Below, one piece after another: positions 37,336 to 44,098 of a stretch of DNA of 64,000 nucleotides (positions are counted from its first letter, which is position 1; each line of letters begins with the position of its first letter). Source of the stretch: an uncultured Flavobacteriaceae bacterium (lineage in GTDB: Bacteria > Bacteroidota > Bacteroidia > Flavobacteriales > Flavobacteriaceae); NCBI GenBank assembly GCA_943842245.1, contig CALTAJ010000002.1, forward strand, positions 769,596-833,595, read 5' to 3'. The translations under genes and the position numbers were made by a program. Under the pieces are notes generated by a model. The model saw only the letters and a program-made list of their open reading frames with translations. It made no database searches and was not told the DNA's origin.

Positions 37336-37557
37336 TTATTTTTTTAGGATCTGAAAGACTTTCCATCCCACAATCCCTACTAAAATATAAGGGATAGCCA
37401 TTAAATATAAAATTCCATTATTTATTCCTTTTGCAGTAGCTTGACCCTCTTCAGATTGAAGTACAGCACGACACATTGAACATTGGCTGTAAGTCTCATC
37501 AATTCCAATTATTAAGAAAAGAAATAAATAAACAAACAAGGCTCTTTTATCAGGCAT
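37336..37557 (-). CDS. small exported membrane protein with CxxC motif, in the oxidase cluster
   Basis: A 73-residue protein: a signal peptide or first helix (about 6-24, ending TYSQ), then Cys26-x-x-Cys29 (QCSMCRAVLQ), a short polar stretch (SEEGQATAKGINNG), and a second transmembrane helix (about 48-66). I recall similar small proteins near flavobacterial cytochrome oxidase genes, though I cannot name a family. The two cysteines would lie just outside the membrane, which suits copper handling or thiol chemistry during oxidase assembly; that is inference. It overlaps the DUF420 gene by 8 bp. Confidence 0.8.
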   Translation of the reverse strand: MPDKRALFVYLFLFLIIGIDETYSQCSMCRAVLQSEEGQATAKGINNGILYLMAIPYILVGIVGWKVFQILKK

Positions 37558-38083
37558 AATATGGTGATATCATTAAATAAATTATTACACCCGTTACCGC
37601 AATGTACATCCAAATTGGAAATGTATAGCGAGCTATTTTTTTATGTTCTTTGAATAAATTAGAAATCGCTCGAACATAAGTTACAAGCACCAAAGGAATT
37701 ATTCCTATAGATAACAAAATGTGCGATATGAGAATAAAATAATATGTAGGTCTTAAAATTCCAGTTCCTCCGTAAGGTGTTGGATCTGAAGTCATATGAT
37801 AAGCCACATACATAACCAAAAAAATAACAGATAGTCCTATTGCAATTTTCATTAAACGCTCGTGAATCAATACGTTTTTATTTTTAATAGCCAAGTATGC
37901 AAGAGTGAGGACAATAGCTGTAATAGCATTTATGCTTGCATAGATTGGAGGTAAAAAGGCTAAAGATTTAACATTTGGAATTTTAATTAAAAAAAGTGTT
38001 GCTACAACTACTGGAATGGCTACAGAAAGTATCCAAACCCATATTTTATATTTACCAATACTTTTATTTTTTATTTTCTCCAT
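37550..38083 (-). CDS. DUF420 family membrane protein (CtaM-like, oxidase cluster)
   Basis: 177 residues with five predicted transmembrane helices and the conserved histidines and motifs of DUF420: HERLMKIA, AYHMTSDPTPYGGTG, ISHILLSIG. DUF420 proteins are often found with haem-copper oxidase genes, and a related protein (CtaM) is needed for maturation of some oxidases. Here it follows the SCO gene by 3 bp. Confidence 0.9.
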   Translation of the reverse strand: MEKIKNKSIGKYKIWVWILSVAIPVVVATLFLIKIPNVKSLAFLPPIYASINAITAIVLTLAYLAIKNKNVLIHERLMKIAIGLSVIFLVMYVAYHMTSDPTPYGGTGILRPTYYFILISHILLSIGIIPLVLVTYVRAISNLFKEHKKIARYTFPIWMYIAVTGVIIYLMISPYYA

Positions 38084-38086
38084 TAT

Positions 38087-38782
38087 TTATTCTTTCAATA
38101 GTTTATCTATATCCTCCATCAACATATCGACTTCTTGAATTTTAACATCTATTTCGTCTAATCCCATATAATACACAATAGGATTACCAAATTGATCTGA
38201 ACGAGAGCGTATGAAGCCGTTTTTATCAATAAGAGCAAAATATCCCTGATGCTCAAAACCACCTGCAACTCTTGGATTTACAGATGCAAATATATTAAAC
38301 CCATTATTAGCTAAATTATAAATCACATCCTTTTCGCCTGTTAAAAAATGCCAGTTTTGAGAAAAAACATTATAAGATTCTGCATAAGCTTTTAAAACTG
38401 AAGGGGTATCATGATCAGGATCAATTGAAAAAGAGGCAATCCCAAAATCCATACGAGATCCAAAACGATCTTCAATTCGTTTCATATTTTTATTCATAAT
38501 TGGGCATATACTTGGGCAAGAGGTAAAAAAAAATTCGGCTACATAAACTTTGTTAGAAAAATCTTCATTCGAAATTAAAAGACTGTCTTGATTAAAAAGT
38601 GTAAACTCGGGAACTTTTTTTGCTTCTCCATTTAAAACTATATAATTCAATGGAACAGCAGACTGAGACCTATTACTTTCAACAATGGTTTGATCAGTAA
38701 TTCTATTTAAAATCTTTGGTATAAAAACAATTCCAAAAATGATAATTACAAGAAAAAGACCGACATATTTTAACTTTGACAT
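38087..38782 (-). CDS. SCO1/SenC-family copper chaperone
   Basis: 231 residues: an N-terminal membrane anchor (about 5-23) and a thioredoxin-fold domain with the copper ligands Cys89-PSI-Cys93 (TSCPSICPIM) and His178 (FEHQGYF), and the conserved DPDHDTP loop. SCO proteins deliver copper to the CuA centre of cytochrome oxidase subunit II. It lies 3 bp downstream of a second, cysteine-free SCO-like gene. Confidence 0.94.
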   Translation of the reverse strand: MSKLKYVGLFLVIIIFGIVFIPKILNRITDQTIVESNRSQSAVPLNYIVLNGEAKKVPEFTLFNQDSLLISNEDFSNKVYVAEFFFTSCPSICPIMNKNMKRIEDRFGSRMDFGIASFSIDPDHDTPSVLKAYAESYNVFSQNWHFLTGEKDVIYNLANNGFNIFASVNPRVAGGFEHQGYFALIDKNGFIRSRSDQFGNPIVYYMGLDEIDVKIQEVDMLMEDIDKLLKE

Positions 38783-38785
38783 AAA

Positions 38786-39439
38786 CTATTTAACTCTTTT
38801 AGTGTTATAAATTTTTAGGGCTAAACGATACTCCGCTAAAATTACTTTAACATCATCAATCATTTTTTTGTTGATCTGAGCTACAGAGCGTGCATCAAAT
38901 CCATAAAGAGTTCCTAAATCCTCATCATCATTTCTACCCCTCAGGTTAAGGTCTTTATCTATGATAAATACAAAAGGAGAACTATAATCTTCTTCTAATG
39001 ATAAGGGTGTATTTAGCGAGGAAAAATGTGTTTTTATATATTTACTATTGACATGGATAAAATTCCATCGAGATAGGTCAGTTCCAGCTCCTTGTTTCAA
39101 TGAGTTTTTTAATTCTCCAACTTGCTTCACTCTGCTTGAGTCAACAAAAAAAACAAATTGAAAATCTTCAAATTGATAAAAACGTTTATAAATTTTTTCG
39201 TTTAAATTTAGAGCCTCAGCTTTTTTATTTTCTAAACTTCCACCCCAGTATCCTAAAATAGTGATACGATCTTTTAATCTAGTTATTTGATTATTTGTTG
39301 AAATCTCTTTAACTCCTTTTGTAAGGATTGGAAGTTTAGCAAAATTATTTTTTCCCGAGGCGAAAAAGAGATACACTAAAAGTGGGAATATGAATAAAAG
39401 TCCCAAAACTAACTTCTTGTAGATATCGTTCTTTTTCAT
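38786..39439 (-). CDS. membrane-anchored SCO/thioredoxin-like protein lacking the copper cysteines
   Basis: 217 residues with an N-terminal membrane anchor (about 11-27). The following domain keeps thioredoxin-like features: a first strand (RITILGYWGGSLENK) where SCO has its CxxxC, and a later strand FVFIIDKDLNLRGR that matches the SCO pattern of L-I-D-K-x-G-x-I-R-x-R. No cysteine is present in the protein. It is 3 bp upstream of the true SCO gene and in the same operon. A structural or assembly role is possible; family assignment is tentative. Confidence 0.7.
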   Translation of the reverse strand: MKKNDIYKKLVLGLLFIFPLLVYLFFASGKNNFAKLPILTKGVKEISTNNQITRLKDRITILGYWGGSLENKKAEALNLNEKIYKRFYQFEDFQFVFFVDSSRVKQVGELKNSLKQGAGTDLSRWNFIHVNSKYIKTHFSSLNTPLSLEEDYSSPFVFIIDKDLNLRGRNDDEDLGTLYGFDARSVAQINKKMIDDVKVILAEYRLALKIYNTKRVK

Positions 39440-39482
39440 GATAAAAAAGAGTTAAAAGACCTCTTTGAATTGTCTATTTGCA

Positions 39483-39866
39483 CTAAAAATTCCAAGCAAC
39501 AAAACCCATATCCATTACATCAAAAATATAATCTGCTTCTAGAAGAAGAATAAAGGCCAAATATGGAATTAAAATTACTAGAGGTAAAACTATTGCATTC
39601 TTTAAACCACCTCGTTCATCACGAATATGCATGAAATCCCAGGCAATATAATATGCTTTTACAATAGTTAAGATTATAAAAATCCAATTTAGAAACTTCA
39701 TCCTTAAAAAGCTTCCCATTAATATTTCAGGTTTTATGATTCCTAATGCAACTTCTATAGTAGTCACTATTGATAAGAATATCAAAACACCCCAAATTTT
39801 TTGTTGATTTGATCTGAATTTTAATAGTCCTCTAAAAATGGCTAATTTATGTTCTTCTGCTGCCAT
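39483..39866 (-). CDS. cytochrome c oxidase subunit IV-like protein (Cox4-pro type)
   Basis: 127 residues with three transmembrane helices (about 23-40, 53-72 and 88-108) in the pattern of prokaryotic cytochrome c oxidase subunit IV. It lies 21 bp after a subunit III gene in the same direction, its usual place. Subunit IV is a small accessory subunit without cofactors. Confidence 0.85.
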   Translation of the reverse strand: MAAEEHKLAIFRGLLKFRSNQQKIWGVLIFLSIVTTIEVALGIIKPEILMGSFLRMKFLNWIFIILTIVKAYYIAWDFMHIRDERGGLKNAIVLPLVILIPYLAFILLLEADYIFDVMDMGFVAWNF

Positions 39867-39887
39867 ATTGATTTTGATGTTTTTTTG

Positions 39888-40868
39888 TTAAACTAGATAG
39901 AAAAATGTAAATACAAATACCCAAACTAAATCGACAAAGTGCCAATACAACCCAACTTTTTCTACCATTTCATAATGTCCTCTTCTTTCATATGTTCCTA
40001 GAATCACATTGAAGAAAATAATTATGTTAATAACTACTCCTGAAAGTACGTGGAAACCGTGAAAACCTGTTATAAAGAAAAAGAAATCTGCAAATAAGCG
40101 ATTTCCATATTCATTATGAATCAAATTTGCACCTTCAATTACATCGATTGCTTCGTCAATTTTCACTATAGATTCATCACGTGATAATACTGTTTTTTGT
40201 CCATTTTCTGTAATTTGTTCTGTTCTTATAACAAGACTTTGATCTGCTAAAAACCCCTTTTTAACTTCATCTACAGATACATTAGGAAGTGTGGTTTCAC
40301 CTTTATACCAGATACCATTATAAGATTGATGAGTTGAACGTTCAGAATCTATTCCGAGAGAAAACTCTTGAATAGCAGCACGTTTTCCGGTTTCAGCATT
40401 TACAAATTGAAGAATTTGTCCACCTCTAGTTTCCAAAGCTCCGTATTCCCCTTTGATAAAATTTTTCCATTCCCAAGCCTGGGATCCAACAAAAATTGCA
40501 CCTCCAATAATTGTAAGTAACATGTAAAAAGTCACTTTAGCTTTGTTCATGTGATGCCCTGCATCTACAGCTAAAACCATTGTAACCGAAGAAAATATTA
40601 ATACAAATGTCATTAAAGCTACATAATACATTGGGGCATCAATACCATGTAAAAAGGGAAAGTGGGTAAATACTTCATCAGCAATAGGCCAAGAATTGAT
40701 ATTCTTAAATCTTGAAAAACCATAAGAAACAAGAAATCCAGTAAAAGTCAATGCATCTGAAACAATGAAAAACCACATCATCATTTTTCCATAACTGGCA
40801 TTGAATGGCTTATTACCTCCACCCCAAACTTGACTTTCATCTAAAGACGCATTAGGCGCTACCTCCAT
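39888..40868 (-). CDS. cytochrome c oxidase subunit III with a large internal insert
   Basis: 326 residues. Core helices of subunit III are present (WFFIVSDALTFTGFLVSYGF, TFVLIFSSVTMVLA, the final GLYWHFVDLVWVFVFTFFYLV with WHFVDxxW). A polar insert of about 110 residues (about 140-255) with no membrane helix separates helices III and IV. This form is typical of many flavobacteria, as far as I recall. It is the second subunit III gene in this cluster, 36 bp after the first. Subunits I and II are not in the window. Confidence 0.92.
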   Translation of the reverse strand: MEVAPNASLDESQVWGGGNKPFNASYGKMMMWFFIVSDALTFTGFLVSYGFSRFKNINSWPIADEVFTHFPFLHGIDAPMYYVALMTFVLIFSSVTMVLAVDAGHHMNKAKVTFYMLLTIIGGAIFVGSQAWEWKNFIKGEYGALETRGGQILQFVNAETGKRAAIQEFSLGIDSERSTHQSYNGIWYKGETTLPNVSVDEVKKGFLADQSLVIRTEQITENGQKTVLSRDESIVKIDEAIDVIEGANLIHNEYGNRLFADFFFFITGFHGFHVLSGVVINIIIFFNVILGTYERRGHYEMVEKVGLYWHFVDLVWVFVFTFFYLV

Positions 40869-40904
40869 AATATCATATTAATTTTGATGCAAATTTATTA
40901 ATTT

Positions 40905-41483
40905 TTAACCGTAGAATGAAACGAATAAAAATAAATATACCCACAGAATATCAAGAAAATGCCAAAATGTTAATGCTAGTTCAAATCCTAGAGTATTACC
41001 TTGGACATACTTTCCTTTTAGAGTCTTAAAAAAAACGTTTAATACAATTACTAATCCTGCTGTAAGATGAGCCAGGTGCAACAATACCAATACATATAAG
41101 TATGAGGTTGTAATTGAACTCTCAGGCCCTGTAAAATAGTAGCCTTTATCAATAATTCCATTAAAACCTTGAAATTGAAATAAAACGAATGCTATTGCTA
41201 AAGCTAAGGTGGTTAGCAACAAACGTTGGGCAGCTTTTATATTATCAGATTGTACCATCTTTAATGCTAAATAAAAAGTTCCACTACTTAATATAATTAT
41301 CAAGGTGCTAAGTGTAAAAGCAAAGGGGAGTTCTATTTGCTGAATCCAATCTGCCCGAGAACTACTTACAACATAAGCACTAGTTAGACCTGCAAAGGTC
41401 ATACTCATACTGATCATACCAAACCAAAGCATCATTTTTTTTGCTCGATTTGTTTTAGTAATTATAGAATCATTTGTATTCAT
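40905..41483 (-). CDS. haem-copper oxidase subunit III
   Basis: 192 residues with five transmembrane helices, the short form of subunit III. Helix I starts at about 15 (MMLWFGMISMSMTFAGLTSAYVV), and the C-terminal helix has LTFWHFLDILWVYLF, the WHFxDxxW signature. It overlaps the cyoE stop by 4 bp (ATGA), so the two are translationally coupled. Confidence 0.93.
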   Translation of the reverse strand: MNTNDSIITKTNRAKKMMLWFGMISMSMTFAGLTSAYVVSSSRADWIQQIELPFAFTLSTLIIILSSGTFYLALKMVQSDNIKAAQRLLLTTLALAIAFVLFQFQGFNGIIDKGYYFTGPESSITTSYLYVLVLLHLAHLTAGLVIVLNVFFKTLKGKYVQGNTLGFELALTFWHFLDILWVYLFLFVSFYG

Positions 41484-42382
41484 TGTATTAAAAATTTATC
41501 AATTACATAAACTAGTTGTATCCCTGTGATATATACTATACTGGCCCTTATCAATATTCGTGCAGCTTTATCTGTTTTTGAAACCATTAATTTAACTGCA
41601 TAATACAAAAACATTCCTCCCAAAAGCAATACTAAAAAAGCACCATTTTGAGATAGATATAGAGCCCCTGTATATTTAAATGCTGGAATCAAAGAAATTA
41701 CAACCGTCCAGAGTGTATAAAAGACAATTTGAAAAGCTGTGTTTTGATCTCTAGCTCCTGAAGGCAACATTTTAAATCCAGCAGCTTCGTACTGTTCATG
41801 CATTAACCAACCGATTGCCCAAAAATGAGGGAATTGCCAGAAAAACTGAAGCATAAAAAGGACACCAGGTTCAATTCCGAATTCATTAGTAGCAGCAACC
41901 CATCCTAGCATAAAAGGAATTGCTCCTGGAAAAGCACCGACAAATACAGATAATGGAGTTTTCTGTTTCAAAGGAGTGTAAAGGCAAGCGTATAAAAAAA
42001 TAGATATACTTGCAAAAAAGGCTGTTTTTAAATTAATAATATAAAGTGATGTAACACCAATTAAGGTTAAAGCTACACCTATGAATAATGCGGACCTGGG
42101 ATTCATTCTTCCATCAGGAAGAGGTCTGTTTTGGGTTCTCAGCATAAGCCTATCAAGATCTATCTCAAAAACTTGATTGAAAGCATTAGAGGCACCTACC
42201 ATGGAATATCCTCCAAGGACAAGTAAAGATAATGTGAAATAGTCTACTTGATCTATTGCCAAAAAGTAGCCCGCAAGTGAAGAAATAACAACTGAAATAG
42301 AAAGCCTAAATTTAGTAAGCTGAGCTAAATCAATTAAAGTTTGTTGAGTACCTGTGATTTCAATTGTTTTATTTGGCTGCAT
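41480..42382 (-). CDS. cyoE: protohaem IX farnesyltransferase (haem O synthase)
   Basis: Adds a farnesyl group to haem B to form haem O for terminal oxidases. A 300-residue UbiA-family prenyltransferase with about nine helices. The first Asp-rich motif NAFNQVFEIDLDRLMLRTQNRPLP matches the haem O synthase pattern N-x3-D-x3-D-x2-M-x-RT-x2-RP. It is first in the oxidase cluster behind a well-formed promoter. Confidence 0.96.
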   Translation of the reverse strand: MQPNKTIEITGTQQTLIDLAQLTKFRLSISVVISSLAGYFLAIDQVDYFTLSLLVLGGYSMVGASNAFNQVFEIDLDRLMLRTQNRPLPDGRMNPRSALFIGVALTLIGVTSLYIINLKTAFFASISIFLYACLYTPLKQKTPLSVFVGAFPGAIPFMLGWVAATNEFGIEPGVLFMLQFFWQFPHFWAIGWLMHEQYEAAGFKMLPSGARDQNTAFQIVFYTLWTVVISLIPAFKYTGALYLSQNGAFLVLLLGGMFLYYAVKLMVSKTDKAARILIRASIVYITGIQLVYVIDKFLIQ

Positions 42383-42403
42383 CGCTCCACATCATTCAAA
42401 TAA

Positions 42404-42434
42404 CAAAGATAAGTGAGAAAAAATCTTTGTACAA
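42404..42434 (-). promoter_or_regulatory. promoter of the cyoE/oxidase operon
   Basis: On the minus strand TTG (42432-42434), exactly 20 bp, then TATCTTTG (42404-42411): both the -33 and -7 elements of the Bacteroidota primary sigma factor with ideal spacing. It is 21 bp before the cyoE ATG. It is the best promoter in the window. Confidence 0.75.
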
Positions 42435-42501
42435 TGTATTTCTGTTTTAAGATGAAAATTCTTTTCTCAATCTTGTTTTCAATATCAAAAATGTAAATCT
42501 T

Positions 42502-42531
42502 AAAAAAATAAAAAACCAGCTTGAAAACTGG
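42502..42531 (-). terminator. intrinsic terminator after tonB
   Basis: On the minus strand CCAGTT, loop TTCA, AGCTGG (one G-U pair), followed by a T-rich run of about 14. It begins 11 bp after the tonB stop and separates tonB from the cyoE operon. Confidence 0.75.
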
Positions 42532-42541
42532 GTGTAATTAT

Positions 42542-43246
42542 TTATTGTAATCTAAATGTTATAGGAATACTAAAAGGAACACGAACTGGTCTCCCTCTTT
42601 GTTTACCAGGAATCATACTTGGTAATCTAGAAATAATACGTTGAGCTTCATTCTCAAGATTTTTATCTGGCCCACGCATGCGAATATTAGTTATTTTACC
42701 ATCCTTAGCAATAATGAAATTTACATACACACGTCCTTGAATTCCCATTTCTTGTGCTATTTCAGGATAACGAAAGTTTTTGCGAATGTGTTTATTCATT
42801 TTTTCTTGGAAGCAATCTCTACGTTCTGACTTTTTAACTCTTTCACAACCAGGAAAAATTGGAACATCTTCAATTACTGCAAATGGGACATCGATATCGA
42901 GCTCTTCCTCTTCAACCTCAACAATTTCAACAATTTCTTCTTCATTGGTTTCAGTAGATTCAATAACAGTTTCTTCAACTTCTTCTTCGTCTTCTACTAT
43001 TTCAATTATTTCCGGAGCAGGTGGTGGTGGTGGTGGTGGTGGTGGTGGAACTTTAATTTGTTCTGTAATTGGGATTTCCTCATCATCATCATCATCTACA
43101 TTAAGTGCCTCATAATCGTAGGTCCTTTTGTATGTTTTCCACTCAATTGCTTGCCATGAAATAAATAAGACAACCGCCAACCCCATAACAAAATATAAGC
43201 TGCTATTTTTAGTTAAATCTACTTTTTCGCTTTTCTTAGGCTGCAT
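42542..43246 (-). CDS. tonB: energy transducer TonB
   Basis: 234 residues: a short cytosolic start, a membrane anchor (about 15-29), a periplasmic linker with ten consecutive prolines and a long Glu/Val/Ile-rich stretch (about 60-120), a cysteine pair (GCERVKKSERRDC), and a C-terminal TonB domain (about 150-234) with YPEIAQEMGIQGRVYVNFIIAKDG. It links the proton-motive force of ExbBD to receptors such as the two SusC proteins in this window. It lies downstream of a VanZ-like gene and ends before a terminator. ExbB and ExbD are not here. Confidence 0.94.
   Translation of the reverse strand: MQPKKSEKVDLTKNSSLYFVMGLAVVLFISWQAIEWKTYKRTYDYEALNVDDDDDEEIPITEQIKVPPPPPPPPPPAPEIIEIVEDEEEVEETVIESTETNEEEIVEIVEVEEEELDIDVPFAVIEDVPIFPGCERVKKSERRDCFQEKMNKHIRKNFRYPEIAQEMGIQGRVYVNFIIAKDGKITNIRMRGPDKNLENEAQRIISRLPSMIPGKQRGRPVRVPFSIPITFRLQ
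43020..43046. repeat. GGT trinucleotide repeat (nine units) in tonB
   Basis: Nine GGT units on the plus strand encode the polyproline run of TonB on the minus strand. Being a triplet repeat it can change linker length but not reading frame. Confidence 0.85.
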
Positions 43247-43298
43247 GATTAAACAAATTTTAGATAGCTAAACTAAAAAAAAATCTTGTTAAAACAAC

Positions 43299-43694
43299 TT
43301 AATCTTTAAATGAATGAGAAAATAAAAATCGAATTAAGAAAATACCTGCTATAGCCCCAAAAAAATTAGCAATTAAATCTTGTACATCAAAAAAGCGGTG
43401 AAATATGGGTATGAGTTGTAAAATTTCAAGAATGAAGCCTATAAATACTGATAAAATTAAAGTCTTTATGACAACTTTTTCGTAGTTTAAAAGAGCTAAA
43501 TAGTAAAGGATACTAAGTCCAAAGTAACAAATAAAATGTAGAAATAAGTCGCCTCTAATAAAAAAAATACTCCAAGATTCACTGTCTGATTCAGGGGGCT
43601 TAAGTGATAAGTAAACAACAATTAAAGTTGTAATCACTGCAGTTGTTTTGAGCAACTTATCCTCCAGCAATAATTGATTTATAAGCTTTCGCAT
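43299..43694 (-). CDS. VanZ-like family membrane protein
   Basis: 131 residues with four transmembrane helices (about 16-34, 46-66, 73-92 and 103-125) and the VanZ-like motifs SLKPPES and GDLFLHFICYFGLSILY. Function of these small proteins is not settled. The ATG at 43694 overlaps gcvH by 38 bp. An internal TTG at 43655 is preceded at good distance by GGAGG and gives a 118-residue protein beginning just before helix I; I cannot decide between them. Confidence 0.85.
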   Translation of the reverse strand: MRKLINQLLLEDKLLKTTAVITTLIVVYLSLKPPESDSESWSIFFIRGDLFLHFICYFGLSILYYLALLNYEKVVIKTLILSVFIGFILEILQLIPIFHRFFDVQDLIANFFGAIAGIFLIRFLFSHSFKD

Positions 43695-44040
43695 CTAAAA
43701 GTCCCTCTATTTGTGACAAATCTGAACATTTCACCCTTACCATCCATCCATCACCATAAGGATCATCATTCACTGATTCGGGAGTATCATCTAGTGCCTC
43801 ATTGATTTCAATGATCTCTCCTGAGAGTGGCATAAAAAGATCCGAAACAGTCTTAACGGCTTCAACAGAACCGAATACAGTTTCTGCGTTTAGTGTTTGG
43901 TTTAGAGTTTCAATTTCAACATATACTATATCACCTAATTCGCCTTGGGCGAAATCAGTAATTCCAATAGTAGCTATATCGTTATCAATTCGAATCCATT
44001 CATGATCTTTTGTGTACATTAAATCTACTGGTAATTTCAT
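43657..44040 (-). CDS. gcvH: glycine cleavage system H protein
   Basis: Lipoyl carrier of the glycine cleavage system, moving the aminomethyl group between the P, T and L proteins. 127 residues with the start YTKDHEWIRI, GITDFAQGELGDIVYVE, and the lipoylated Lys in GSVEAVKTVSDLFMPLSG. GcvT and GcvP genes are elsewhere. It follows sprA by 58 bp, the usual flavobacterial neighbour, and has its own candidate -7 box. Confidence 0.97.
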   Translation of the reverse strand: MKLPVDLMYTKDHEWIRIDNDIATIGITDFAQGELGDIVYVEIETLNQTLNAETVFGSVEAVKTVSDLFMPLSGEIIEINEALDDTPESVNDDPYGDGWMVRVKCSDLSQIEGLLDAKAYKSIIAGG

Positions 44041-44061
44041 TTATAATTCTTTTTAAGAAAA

Positions 44062-44069
44062 CAAATGTA
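44062..44069 (-). promoter_or_regulatory. candidate -7 box for gcvH
   Basis: On the minus strand TACATTTG, matching TAnnTTTG, 21 bp before the gcvH ATG. A TTG lies upstream at 15 bp, shorter than normal. Confidence 0.4.
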
Positions 44070-44098
44070 ACAGAATTCCATTAGCAAAAAAAGACTTT

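Noticed and set aside
43020-43046. GGT repeat as a phase-variation switch for tonB
   Set aside because: It is a triplet repeat, so slippage changes linker length but keeps the frame; on/off switching is not possible this way.
42780-43115. 111-codon plus-strand frame rich in Ser and Gly opposite tonB
   Set aside because: The Ser/Gly composition is just the reverse of the Glu/Pro-rich tonB linker codons; no start context or homology features.
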